A stretch of 34,156 bases of DNA from an uncultured Prevotellaceae bacterium (GCA_900316445.1 ONCZ01000027.1:1-34156), one strand, 5' to 3'. Numbered from the stretch's first letter, positions 7,062 through 16,360 are shown. The notes: a model not told the origin generated them from the letters alone. Numbers and translations: made by a program.

Positions 7062-9059
7062 TTACTTTTCCTCCGGGGCATCTTCGGTCTGGAGCTTGGC
7101 GGAGAGTGAACCGCCGCCACCACCGCCTCCGGCAGCCATGCCGTCTTCGATGTTCGTAGACTTGAAGTGCGATTTGGCCTGGATATCGTCGCCGGTAATC
7201 TTCGGGGCCTTGAACTCGCCCTTGATCTCTGTCTTGGCATTGACGGTGGTCTCGCCATAGAGCTGCGTCTTGCTGCCGCTGGCAGAGAAGTTGCCACCTT
7301 CGAGTTGTACGAGAGCCTTGCCGTCGCCCTGCTGGATCTCCAGCGTCTTGTCGGCAAAGGCACCGACCTCTTCGGATACCACCTGCACCTTCTTGCTCTT
7401 GACGTCCTTGGTCTTGGCGCCCACGAACATCTTCTCACTGACGAGCACCATCGTACTGCCGGCGGCGAGGGCAGAGTCGGCCTTGCTGTCCTTGTCCACA
7501 TCCATCGTCTTCACTGCGATGGCCTTGGCATTGACGTTGATACTGCCGGTGGCCTTGCCTTCGGTATCGGTGGCGGCAAGATCCATCTTCTCGGCACGGA
7601 CTGACACCTTGCCTTCGGCCGTGAGTGCCTTCTCCTTCTTCTCACCGTTCTCCAGGTCGTAGTCGACGCTCTCGACAGTGACGGTCTTCGAGCGGAGGAT
7701 GAAGTCGCCCTCAGCGGTATAGTTCGCCTTGGTGAGCGCACCTGTGTCGTCGACCTCGATGTTGGCAGAGTTCTCGGTGCTCACCTCGACGGTCTTGGCG
7801 CGTACGCTGATGCGGCCATCCTGGGTTAGGGCTTTCTCCTGCAGTTTCTTCTCCTTCACCTCATAGTCGAGGCTCTCAAGGGTAATGTTCTTTGATGTCA
7901 GGATGATGTCGCCCTCGGCGGTGTGCTCGGCAGTCTTCACGATGTGTTCCTGGTCGTCGAACTCCACTTTGTCAGCACCGGCGGTAGTCACTTTGACGGT
8001 CTTGGCCTGGATACACACCTGACCTTTCTCCTTCAGCTTGCCGTCTTTCTCTGCAGAGACAATGTTCACCTCGTTGCCGAGAAGGCCGATGCCGGCACCC
8101 TCGTTATCGCGGATGTTGCCCTCACCGTCGATAGAGACGATATTGATGTTCTCGCTGGCGATGGATACGCTGGTACCCGTTGTCTTCGTCTTGAAGTCAT
8201 CACCTTTCTTAATGGCGTTCTTTTCCTTGGTAAAGCAGTCAATCTGTCGGTTCACCTCAGCGAGCATGGAGAGGACCTGACTATAGGAGAACATGGCATC
8301 AGACAATGTACCTGACAGACGTTCTATCTCCTCGTCGATCTCGTAGATATCCTGATAGTTTGAGCGGGCATCGTTGTCGTCTTCCACGATCTTGGCCTTG
8401 TCATCAAGCAGATTCGTCAGTTCCTTTACCAGATCTTTGAAACTGCTCTTGTGGTCTTTGGCCTGTGTCTTGAGTTGGCTCTTCCGGTCTTTAAAGGATG
8501 AAATAAGATTATCCAGCCGCTTCTCCCGGCTCTCGGCTGTGGCGAGGGCACCGATCTCAATAGTCTGGTCGGCATGGATGCGCACGCCGCTGCCGCCGGT
8601 AGGAACGGTGACGGCTGAGAAGGCTCCATCGGCATTATCGCTCTGGATGACGATGTTACGGGCCTGGCTGACCACCTGTGACACGCCTGTGACGACGTGC
8701 TCCAGTCCGTCAATGCCCGGGTCTTCGGCCGTCTGGCGGATGCTGGCGGCTCGTGTTTCCACTTGTCCTTCCTCGCCAGCACCCTGCAGGGACACCTGTA
8801 TGCCGCGGACAACCACTGTGGAGGCAGCACCGCTATAGAGCAGGCCGTTGGGGTCAAGATTGCCGATAATCACTTCCGGGGCAGAGAGGATCAACCGCTG
8901 GTCGTCGCGGATATAGTGGCCTTTCGGCATTTGGTTGGTCAGTTCCGCCTTCAACTGCTGGATATCTTCCTTACACTGGCGAATGTCTTCCAGTTTCTTC
9001 TCTACGCTGTCCTCAAAGGCTGACAGCTTCTTTTCCCAATCTTTGAATATATAGTCCAT
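7062..9059 (-). CDS. Coiled-coil/beta-repeat needle-like protein, copy B
   Basis: This 665-aa protein follows a VgrG in all three clusters. An N-terminal coiled coil (about 1-45, starting MDYIFKDWEKKL) leads to a conserved beta-rich domain (about 50-160) with RLILSAPEVIIGN and EDPGIDGLEHVV. A long central coiled coil follows (about 170-290). The rest is beta-repeat, including a unit of about 68 residues (AEGDxIxxSK ... SVRAK) seen once complete and once partial. The short alternating polar/hydrophobic strands resemble the gp5/VgrG beta-helix, so a trimeric needle or tip extension is plausible. The tail is a poly-glycine stretch then SLSAKLQTEDAPEEK, nearly the same as copy C. There is no signal peptide. 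It begins 11 bp after VgrG copy B. Effector cargo or a fibre are alternatives; I do not recognise a named family. Confidence 0.7.
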   Translation of the reverse strand: MDYIFKDWEKKLSAFEDSVEKKLEDIRQCKEDIQQLKAELTNQMPKGHYIRDDQRLILSAPEVIIGNLDPNGLLYSGAASTVVVRGIQVSLQGAGEEGQVETRAASIRQTAEDPGIDGLEHVVTGVSQVVSQARNIVIQSDNADGAFSAVTVPTGGSGVRIHADQTIEIGALATAESREKRLDNLISSFKDRKSQLKTQAKDHKSSFKDLVKELTNLLDDKAKIVEDDNDARSNYQDIYEIDEEIERLSGTLSDAMFSYSQVLSMLAEVNRQIDCFTKEKNAIKKGDDFKTKTTGTSVSIASENINIVSIDGEGNIRDNEGAGIGLLGNEVNIVSAEKDGKLKEKGQVCIQAKTVKVTTAGADKVEFDDQEHIVKTAEHTAEGDIILTSKNITLESLDYEVKEKKLQEKALTQDGRISVRAKTVEVSTENSANIEVDDTGALTKANYTAEGDFILRSKTVTVESVDYDLENGEKKEKALTAEGKVSVRAEKMDLAATDTEGKATGSINVNAKAIAVKTMDVDKDSKADSALAAGSTMVLVSEKMFVGAKTKDVKSKKVQVVSEEVGAFADKTLEIQQGDGKALVQLEGGNFSASGSKTQLYGETTVNAKTEIKGEFKAPKITGDDIQAKSHFKSTNIEDGMAAGGGGGGGSLSAKLQTEDAPEEK

Positions 9060-9070
9060 ACGTCAGGCTG

Positions 9071-12000
9071 TTAGTTCATATATCTTAATAAGTATTCGGT
9101 GAGGTATTTCCAGTTACCACGGTTCTCCGTGCGTGAACCTCGCCACTTGCCACTCTCAAAGGCCTTGGTCATGTCCTTACGGTCGGAGAGCAGGATGAGA
9201 CCGTCTGGACGGTCGTTCCATACCTGACGGTCACCGATTTGCTGCCAGATGTTCTTGTAGACCTTGTCGCTGTGGTTGGTCAGTTCCTGGTTCAGTTGCA
9301 GGGCCGTCTGAATTGGCGTGATGATAGCATCTGCGGCGGCACGTGCGAACCAGGTGTCGAACTTGCGCATATTACCGACGAACTGCTGCCAATAGTAGGG
9401 CAATGCCAGGCGTTCTTCCTTCAGGTCTTTCTTCTCGTAGTGGATCTTCAAGTACTTGCCCCTGCCGCCTATCTTCGCGAACGGATCGGACAATAAAGCG
9501 GTGAGACCTAATTTCGGCATGGCATATTCATCCTTGGACGCCACATCTGCGATGAAGGCGGCAGCCAAATAGCGCTTGAAACCTTTCATCTTGTGATAAA
9601 TCGGGTCATCGTCGATATTGTCCATTTTGTCTCTGAGGAATTTGTCGGTGGGCTTGTCCTCTCCAGTAGAGACGTAGGCGTCCACCCACTCCCCTGACCT
9701 GGTTTTCTTGGCATCGTCGAAGTCCTTCTTCAAGAGTTCGTCCATAATCGGTATCGGTGGGTTTTTGACCGGAGTGTCGAAAAGTGCCAGGAACTTCGAA
9801 TAGCAACGGTTCACCTGATAGACGGCCTTGGCACAAGCGTTGCTGGCCTGAAGCAGCCTGTCTATTGTCTGTTCGTAAGGCTCAAAGCCTTCGTCATTGA
9901 ACTGCAACACCTCTTCAACTTTATTATCGAAATCCTGTGCAGTGAAGACATCTTCCCATGCCTCTTTGAAATCGTACTTCCATCCTTTGGCCAATGGGTC
10001 GATGTCGTTCTTGTTTTCGTCCTTTATCAGGTACTTAACATCATTCCAGGCTTGCAGTTTCTCGTAGGCATCATCCCATGCAATCTTATATCTTTTGGCG
10101 ATACCGTCACAACGGGTGTTGACGGCTTCCACACAATCCATGAGATTGTTGAAGAATGTTTGCTCAGCCTTGGTGTTGTCCTGCTCGTTGGGGGCATAGC
10201 GTTCCTGCGGGATATGGGCCTTACCCTTACCGGCCTCGAGCATGAGGTAGCGCTTAGACTTGATACAGTTGGTACCCTCGATGGGGCGGAGGAAAACCTC
10301 GGCCATCGTGCGGACAAAGGTCATGTCGATATATTTAGCTGCTGCTTCTACGCCGGCTCCGATCATACCTGCTACAGCGCTCTTTATACCGTTGGTGACC
10401 TTATAGCGCTTCTTCGGGTGGCCTTCCACGGGATACTGGATGTTGTTGCCAGAGGTAATCTCGATGTTGTTGCCGGCCTCGATACTCACGTTCTTACCCA
10501 CAATCTTCACGTTGCCGTTAGGGGCAGAGAGGGTGATGCCCGAGAAGGCGTCGATGCTCACGTCACCCATTGGCGAACTGATGTTGATCTTGCGTTCATG
10601 TGATGACATCGACAGTTCATAGATACCATAGCGGTCACCGATATGAATGCCGCCGGTACAGTCCTTGCCCCAGTCGATTCCGGCCAGCGAGTTGATGCCA
10701 GATGCCAGCAGACCTACACCAGGCTGTATGCCACTGAGGAATGCCGAGCCTTCGGTGGGATCCTTGAAGGCAATATGGTGGCCGTTGGGCGACATGATGG
10801 TGGTGGTGGCTTCTTTCAGCAGGTCGCTTTGGGTGGCCGTGCAGTTGAGGAACTCGTCGGGGTCGGGGACGTTCTTTGAGAACAGGCTTCCCACGACGTA
10901 GGGACGCTCGATGTTGTCGTTGTCGTAGTTGACGAGCACCTCGTCGCCCACCTGCGGCTTGAAGTATGTACCGCCTCCCTTGGTGGCCATGGGCGTTGCC
11001 ACGCGCACCCAGGGCGAGGCAATATCTTTCAGTTCATCAGTCCAAGCTTCGGCAAGACTGTCGGTCTTATTATTTAACTCGTTATAATTCTTCTCGGCTT
11101 TCTCCTTCTCTTCTTTTGCATCATTCAGGAGATTATTGTTTTTGTCAATCTCATCCTGCAGCTTCTTCATTTCTGCATCGAGGTCCACCTGTTCGCCATT
11201 CAGTATTTTCAGGACGGCTTCGAGTACCTCCTTCCGTTTCTTCAGGCGTTTGGTCTTCTCCACCTGGGCAAGGCGCACGAGATACTGGTATATGTTGAGG
11301 GATCCGCGGCTACCGTCTGCGGGAAGTTCAAGTGATTTGAGAAGGAGATCGATAGAAGCAATCTCCTGTTCTACAGCCTCTTTCTTTTGCTTCCTTTCCT
11401 CGTCTGTCATTGTACTGATGTCCTTCAGTTCTTCTTTCTCCAAAGTGAGCAAATCCAGGAGATATTTCAACTCATTGATTTTGTCTTCAATGGCCTTGAC
11501 GGACTTCGTTGCTGCGTCCAGCTCTATTTCTGCCTGCATCAGGTCCAGACGTTTTGGTGATTCGGATGACTGCCAGGGGTAGGCGATACGCACGCGCCCC
11601 TGATGCTTCGGGTCTTTGTTGTCGACGACGAAGGCGGTCTGCGGGCCAGCCTTCCTGATGATGCTCACCGGTGCGACGGGCGGCATGGCTCTCTCCTTGT
11701 CATCCTTGTCCTTATAGGTGGGGATGGCATAGATGATCTGCGACTGTCTGTTGGTATAGATGTCGGTAGAGTTGTCCGAAGAGTCAAACTTTTTGTAGTC
11801 GCGTGTCCACATCTGGCTGGAGACCTGCCTGATCTCGATGACCACATAGTTGCCTTTGAGGCCTTCCACTTGGATGGTCTCTCCCAGCTTCACGTCGGTG
11901 TAGTTGGTGCCCATGTCGATGCAGATGATCTTCTTCTGCTGTTGCTCCTCATACTTGCGTATGTCAGCGTAGTAGTTCACTGTCGTCCATCCCTCTTCAT

Positions 12001-13306
12001 TCACGGAACTGAACTGTACGCCGTGAAGACTGTCGTAATGTTCTTTCTTTTTTTTCAGCGGGTCAATGAATTCGTCGGTCTTGGCCTTGTTCGTGAAGTA
12101 CAGTTCTGTGAGTGCGAAGAACGCTAACGAGCCCCATTCTGTGGCCAGTGCCACACCCCAGTCTATAGCGTTGAGGATATAGTCGGTCTGTGTGTTCTGT
12201 AACTCGTTCTTTAACATTGAGAAGACGAGAGCGATGGGGAGGTCGGTGATTTTGTCGAAACCTGTTTCGTGTCGCAGGTTCGTCCATTTCCCGCGATAGA
12301 GTGGGTAGATATATTCGTCTTGCGCCAACTCGGAGTTGTATTTCAGACCTTTAGGGAAGGCATCATCGGGGAATCCGTCACGCCCCGTTTTGATGACACC
12401 GGTGTTCAGACCGAGTATCTTTACATCACCATTTCCTTTTTTTACACTGTCGCGGGCATAGGTCTCGACATTGAGCGGATTCTTAGAAAAGTCCTGGAAG
12501 GTCACGGTGTCGTAGGTGGGTATGCTCTCGACGGTATTCGTCACGGGAAGTCCGAGATAGAGCGTACCGTCCTCAAACAGCAGGAACTCGCCACAGCGGT
12601 TGGCTGTGCGCACGATGAAGTCGTGGAACGTCTCATTATACTGCACCAGATAGGGCTGTATGAACTCCAGGCTGGTCTTCAGTTCGATGCTGTTGTCTGC
12701 GAGGTCTTTCGCATTTCCTTTGAGTGGGTATCTGAGGCGACGCAGATAATAGTTGTTGGTCTGGAACAACACGTCCTTAAACCCGAAACTTCTGCTCTCG
12801 TAGTCGAGGATGTCGCCGAGCGTCCTTGACACGTAAGCCTTACTGTATTTGTCGAGTGTCATCAACTTGTCCATACTGTTGATGGTCAGCTTGATGAACA
12901 TCGAAGGCTTGCCGTTGTTCATCACGATCTGCGGGTTGACCATGAACACGAAATAGTTCTTGGCAATCTTTTTCTCCTTGTCACTGTCGGTTGTACCGTT
13001 GGGGTCGATGATGGAGAGTTCGGCATAACGCATGCTGAAGAAAGCGTTGGCATCATCGATAGTCGGGACGGAGTCGAGGCTTACCTCGGCCTCGATAAGA
13101 CCGGGCTCGTAAATCTTACGTGTGAACTTCACTCCTAAAAGTGTGACAGTGCGTACGGTGTCGCCGATGGTGGCCTTTTCCCCTTTTTTGGGGCAGAGGG
13201 ACAGGGCTGTCACAGACTTGTTAGGATCTTCAATGTTGACACCTAAATCGAGTCGGTAATCGTAGACGCCAATTGTTTTTTTCTTGTTAGTTTTGGTCTC
13301 TGCCAT
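9071..13306 (-). CDS. Giant VgrG/TssI-like spike protein, copy B
   Basis: This 1411-aa protein is a spike fusing gp27-like and gp5-like parts. Residues about 30-440 are gp27-like, with YNETFHDFIVRTANRCGEFL matching the classic VgrG signature. A segment near 455-500 contains IDMGTNYTDVKLGETIQVEG. The OB fold begins with GRVRIAYPWQ (W578) and resumes at SPWVRVATPMA (W762) followed by GDEVLVNYDNDNIERPYVVG. The 180 or so residues between are a charged coiled coil. The beta-helix follows (about 900-960: FSGITLSAPNGNVKIVGKN), then a short hydrophobic insert, a conserved block (IDMTFVRTMAEVFLRPIEG, EAGKGK), a variable helical region of more than 300 residues, and a terminal DGLILLSDRKD strand. Ordinary VgrGs are about 600-700 aa. 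This copy has no Hcp pair directly upstream. The helical region could be an effector or a cargo-binding domain. Confidence 0.85.
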   Translation of the reverse strand: MAETKTNKKKTIGVYDYRLDLGVNIEDPNKSVTALSLCPKKGEKATIGDTVRTVTLLGVKFTRKIYEPGLIEAEVSLDSVPTIDDANAFFSMRYAELSIIDPNGTTDSDKEKKIAKNYFVFMVNPQIVMNNGKPSMFIKLTINSMDKLMTLDKYSKAYVSRTLGDILDYESRSFGFKDVLFQTNNYYLRRLRYPLKGNAKDLADNSIELKTSLEFIQPYLVQYNETFHDFIVRTANRCGEFLLFEDGTLYLGLPVTNTVESIPTYDTVTFQDFSKNPLNVETYARDSVKKGNGDVKILGLNTGVIKTGRDGFPDDAFPKGLKYNSELAQDEYIYPLYRGKWTNLRHETGFDKITDLPIALVFSMLKNELQNTQTDYILNAIDWGVALATEWGSLAFFALTELYFTNKAKTDEFIDPLKKKKEHYDSLHGVQFSSVNEEGWTTVNYYADIRKYEEQQQKKIICIDMGTNYTDVKLGETIQVEGLKGNYVVIEIRQVSSQMWTRDYKKFDSSDNSTDIYTNRQSQIIYAIPTYKDKDDKERAMPPVAPVSIIRKAGPQTAFVVDNKDPKHQGRVRIAYPWQSSESPKRLDLMQAEIELDAATKSVKAIEDKINELKYLLDLLTLEKEELKDISTMTDEERKQKKEAVEQEIASIDLLLKSLELPADGSRGSLNIYQYLVRLAQVEKTKRLKKRKEVLEAVLKILNGEQVDLDAEMKKLQDEIDKNNNLLNDAKEEKEKAEKNYNELNNKTDSLAEAWTDELKDIASPWVRVATPMATKGGGTYFKPQVGDEVLVNYDNDNIERPYVVGSLFSKNVPDPDEFLNCTATQSDLLKEATTTIMSPNGHHIAFKDPTEGSAFLSGIQPGVGLLASGINSLAGIDWGKDCTGGIHIGDRYGIYELSMSSHERKINISSPMGDVSIDAFSGITLSAPNGNVKIVGKNVSIEAGNNIEITSGNNIQYPVEGHPKKRYKVTNGIKSAVAGMIGAGVEAAAKYIDMTFVRTMAEVFLRPIEGTNCIKSKRYLMLEAGKGKAHIPQERYAPNEQDNTKAEQTFFNNLMDCVEAVNTRCDGIAKRYKIAWDDAYEKLQAWNDVKYLIKDENKNDIDPLAKGWKYDFKEAWEDVFTAQDFDNKVEEVLQFNDEGFEPYEQTIDRLLQASNACAKAVYQVNRCYSKFLALFDTPVKNPPIPIMDELLKKDFDDAKKTRSGEWVDAYVSTGEDKPTDKFLRDKMDNIDDDPIYHKMKGFKRYLAAAFIADVASKDEYAMPKLGLTALLSDPFAKIGGRGKYLKIHYEKKDLKEERLALPYYWQQFVGNMRKFDTWFARAAADAIITPIQTALQLNQELTNHSDKVYKNIWQQIGDRQVWNDRPDGLILLSDRKDMTKAFESGKWRGSRTENRGNWKYLTEYLLRYMN

Positions 13307-13345
13307 AGAGTTTTGTCTTTAGTGATTCTATATAATTTTGTGATT

Positions 13346-14764
13346 TTATTCAGTTTTGACATCCCAGCCTACAGGGATGCCGCTGTCACTTCTGGGCCAA
13401 TTGAAAGTGGCATCTGCGGACTTAACGAAGGTGCATTTGCCATCATTATCTAAAATGGTTCTACCAGCGTTATAAAGCCAGTTATAGGTACATAATTCTG
13501 CATCGATGTTGGTGGTGGCAAGGCATTTCACATAGTTCAGATTCAGACAACCGGAGAACAAATGTGAATAACATCCTTCTCTTAATGTGGTGGCGGGCAA
13601 TACTAAATCCTTACCCGCGGTATGAGTGATATTCTCGTTTCCCTCAAACAAATTCGAAAACGTATAGTCGTATGGCAATTCTGTCATGGTGGCGTAGTTT
13701 TCTTTGTCCAGCAGACTCATGATGTTGCCATAGATAAAGCATAGCCCTTCGCAGTCAAACTTGGTACGAGAGCTGCTACCTGTATCTCTTGTTGACCACG
13801 TTCCTCGGAAACTGACCTTGTCGCCAATGTTTTGGAGTTCGATTCTGTCATAATATGGTTCCCATGTAGTACCGCCATCTATACTGTATTCGAGATTGCT
13901 GGAGTTGAGAACAGTGATGAGACAACCATGGTTATCGTTGCACTCTAAAGTCAGTGGCTCGGGATAGGCTGCGGGGTTTTTCTTCATTTTTGCCTTGACC
14001 ATGTAGAACTTGCTATTGGCGAATTCCTTAGCCCCAGTTGTGGTGTAGGAATAGGTTCTGTCGCCAACGGTGGCAGAAAGGGTGACGATGCCATTGAGTC
14101 CGCTAAGAGCTGCATAGATCTCGTCGGTGGCAACCGTCGGAGTGATGGTGATGGCTCCGTTGGTGGATGTGTTTTGCCGTAGTCCGTCGGCTGCGATGGT
14201 CAGGCTGGAAACATTAATGGGTTGGTCGTTGCGGTCGGTCAGTTTGAATCTGACGATGGCCTGTTGGTTTTTGAAATCGGCATCAGTGGTCGATACAAAC
14301 GATTCGTCGGCATATTTCACCTCCACCGATGCTGTTGCATAATCGTAGTTAGTAGCAATGTCAGCTAAAGTGCCTTTTTGTCCTGTATAGTCCCGTCCTG
14401 TTCTGGGGAATACGAGGGTCAATTGATCGCCCGTATTGAGGTGAATAGAACTGTTCAGCTTGGTTTTAAGTTTGGCATGATTACCGTCTATCCATGTGGG
14501 TGTCATACTGCCAATCTCTGCGTTATTGGCGTTCAAGACTGTCACATGGTCATCCATACTCCATGTGGCGACGATTTTGTTGCCGTCAGGATTCAATGCC
14601 CGGGTGTCAGTAGCTTGGCTTTTGAAGGCATCTACAATCAGTGTGCAACCCTTGTCCGAGAGGGTATCCTCCCGGACAAGGTCACTGCTGCACGCTGTCC
14701 ATGCGATAACCGCAATCAGTAGTAAGATTTTATTCCCAAGTTTCCTCACCGCTTTCGTTAACAT
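13346..14764 (-). CDS. Fimbrillin/Mfa-like lipoprotein with BspA-type C-terminus
   Basis: This 472-aa protein has a lipoprotein signal (ILLLIAVIAWTACSSD) and so probably goes to the cell surface or outer membrane. Residues about 35-265 resemble the Bacteroidales Mfa/fimbrillin-like domain and parallel the upstream neighbour: IVATWSMDDHVTVLNA, RDYTGQKGTLADI, YDYATA, QQAIVRFKL. The C-terminal third has the leucine-rich/BspA-like style: FSNLFEGNENI, YSHLFSGCLNLNYVKCLA, and a closing GIPVGWDV. The start codon overlaps the upstream gene by 35 bp in another frame, implying translational coupling. It lies inside a spike operon, 39 bp before VgrG copy B. Such lipoproteins are usually adhesins or pilus subunits; a role in the injection system is speculation. 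Confidence 0.8.
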   Translation of the reverse strand: MLTKAVRKLGNKILLLIAVIAWTACSSDLVREDTLSDKGCTLIVDAFKSQATDTRALNPDGNKIVATWSMDDHVTVLNANNAEIGSMTPTWIDGNHAKLKTKLNSSIHLNTGDQLTLVFPRTGRDYTGQKGTLADIATNYDYATASVEVKYADESFVSTTDADFKNQQAIVRFKLTDRNDQPINVSSLTIAADGLRQNTSTNGAITITPTVATDEIYAALSGLNGIVTLSATVGDRTYSYTTTGAKEFANSKFYMVKAKMKKNPAAYPEPLTLECNDNHGCLITVLNSSNLEYSIDGGTTWEPYYDRIELQNIGDKVSFRGTWSTRDTGSSSRTKFDCEGLCFIYGNIMSLLDKENYATMTELPYDYTFSNLFEGNENITHTAGKDLVLPATTLREGCYSHLFSGCLNLNYVKCLATTNIDAELCTYNWLYNAGRTILDNDGKCTFVKSADATFNWPRSDSGIPVGWDVKTE

Positions 14765-15647
14765 ATTCGTTGCGCTCAGTCCAGGTGTCGTCGTAGAATC
14801 TCATTTTGATTTTGACTTTCTTGTAATGCCCCCTTTGGAGAGTGAGGTCTGGCTTGGTATATGTGTAGAGCTTCCCAGCATCGTCTTTGATAGTCAGCGT
14901 GTATTGGTCGGCACCATCAAAGTCGTTTCTGATGGCTACATAGAACACGTTGTCACTGGCACCTGTCTTTTTGATGACGAGTGCACCGCCTTTCTCTTTT
15001 GCCGTTCCGTCAAGATTGCATTTGGTCACCAACTCATTTTTGGCAGTGGTAATGCTCAGTTCTCCATTGTTGGGTACAGAGAAGGCTGTGCCATCACTTT
15101 TGAGGAGGGTGAACCTGACGATGGTCTGCTGTGCGTCTCCGAATGCAGCCGTTGTTCCATAAACTTTATTGTTGTCATCGATGTCGGTGACATAAACTTT
15201 GGCTGTGGCATAGTCATAGGTAGACGAGATTTTCTCGAAGGTTCCATCTTGCCCTGTATAATCCCATGTGTCTCGCGGATAGAGGAAGTTCAGTTCGTCA
15301 GACACTTTCAGATTAGTAGTAGAGATATCGCCCGTAAGTTTTGTTTTCCATGATTCTGCAAAAGAAGTACCGTCTGGGTGAAGTGTACCGATTTTCGTCC
15401 AATCTTTGTTGAATACCGCAACATTGTCTGTCGTTATCCAACTGGTAATAATCTTATCCTTATCGTTAGAGAGAGCGATGGCACGCGTGCTACTATTGTC
15501 CTCGCCGCCGTAATCACCTCTTGAGGCATTAATTGACAGATGGAATGTTGTGGGCTGCTGCTCGTCGTCTGACGAACAGGCACTGAATGTTGCTGTCATG
15601 GCGATCATGGCCGTGACGGCAGAGATGCTTAAAAGAATCTTTTTCAT
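14730..15647 (-). CDS. Fimbrillin/Mfa-like lipoprotein
   Basis: I chose the ATG at 15647 (protein about 305 aa) because it gives a canonical signal starting MKKILLSISAVTAM and ending in lipobox FSACSSD. An in-frame ATG at 15674 would add nine residues. The mature part shows the fimbrillin-like pattern: KIITSWITTDNVAVFNKD, WDYTGQDGTFEKISSTYDY, QQTIVRFTL. It closes with GHYKKVKIKM, a usual end for this domain, then a charged tail. It is clearly paralogous to the next gene, which overlaps its 3' end, so the pair arose by tandem duplication. It lacks the BspA-like extension. It follows RRF-like copy A by about 40 bp on the same strand. Immunity, surface adhesion or unrelated cargo are all possible. 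Confidence 0.8.
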   Translation of the reverse strand: MKKILLSISAVTAMIAMTATFSACSSDDEQQPTTFHLSINASRGDYGGEDNSSTRAIALSNDKDKIITSWITTDNVAVFNKDWTKIGTLHPDGTSFAESWKTKLTGDISTTNLKVSDELNFLYPRDTWDYTGQDGTFEKISSTYDYATAKVYVTDIDDNNKVYGTTAAFGDAQQTIVRFTLLKSDGTAFSVPNNGELSITTAKNELVTKCNLDGTAKEKGGALVIKKTGASDNVFYVAIRNDFDGADQYTLTIKDDAGKLYTYTKPDLTLQRGHYKKVKIKMRFYDDTWTERNEYVNESGEETWE

Positions 15648-15688
15648 ACTGATTATTGTTTTAGAGTTATACATTATATAATAATTGT

Positions 15689-16354
15689 TTATTGTATGAT
15701 CATGCTTTGGGTGACGTCGTGGCTGGAGTTGTTATCGCCGCCTTCAAGATTGTACTGCTCCGACAGATAGCGCTCGTAGCCGTCTTCGATCTCCTCTAGC
15801 TTGTCGTCGCGGAGACCTTCAATGGTCTTGAGCGTGTCGTCGTGCATCCGCTCTAATTCCAAATTCACTTCATCGAGGTCTTGTGGACTTTGAGATAACA
15901 ATTGAGCACAGCTGGCTTTCTCCTCGGTATAAACCTGGTCGATCTTCATTTGGGCCTCGTCGTGCAGGCTCTTCACCGCTTCGTTGAGAAAGTCGCGACG
16001 GTTCTTGTCCACCTCGGGCATCTCGTATTCCAGATACTCCCTGTCTTCGTCTGCCACTTCCGTCTTCTTCATGCTGAGCTTGAACTCCGGATGTGCGAAG
16101 GTGACAGCCTGCAAGATGGGCTGGAGATAGTCGTTGGTGTTCGGGATGATGGCCAGATGGTAATCGTCGGTCACGGCAACCTCTGCGACCTCCTCGATAT
16201 TCATTATCTCGTCAAAGACATGCACATCCACGGGTATCAGTGCAACGGGCTCTGCCTTCACGCAGAGGTTCTGGTAGCGGAAGTGTAACAGGGTCATATA
16301 GCTGCCCATCTTCTTCTCCGCACTATTCAATTTTGTTTTAAAAAACAGATCCAT
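15689..16354 (-). CDS. RRF-like protein, copy A (spike-cluster accessory)
   Basis: This 221-aa copy gives the clearest relation to ribosome recycling factor. Residues 33-59 (KAEPVALIPVDVHV...) align without gaps to E. coli RRF 31-57 (RASPSLLDGIVVEY...), then VAVTDDYHLAI aligns with VTVEDSRTLKI. MPEVDKNRRDFLNEAVK (about 112-128) aligns without gaps to 102-118. The helical ends match the three-helix-bundle domain in position. Bacterial RRF is about 185 aa. The ungapped alignment puts Asp at R129, Tyr at R132 and Thr at R133, so the ribosome-contacting arginines are lost. No signal peptide is seen. It follows the beta-repeat gene after a 14-bp tandem-repeat spacer. Cytosolic chaperone or adaptor for the spike tip is my inference. 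Confidence 0.68.
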   Translation of the reverse strand: MDLFFKTKLNSAEKKMGSYMTLLHFRYQNLCVKAEPVALIPVDVHVFDEIMNIEEVAEVAVTDDYHLAIIPNTNDYLQPILQAVTFAHPEFKLSMKKTEVADEDREYLEYEMPEVDKNRRDFLNEAVKSLHDEAQMKIDQVYTEEKASCAQLLSQSPQDLDEVNLELERMHDDTLKTIEGLRDDKLEEIEDGYERYLSEQYNLEGGDNNSSHDVTQSMIIQ

Positions 16355-16360
16355 ATATTT

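Noticed and set aside
15689-16354. A functional ribosome recycling factor (frr)
   Set aside because: The key arginines are replaced, three divergent copies exist, and the context is spike genes rather than pyrH/tsf.
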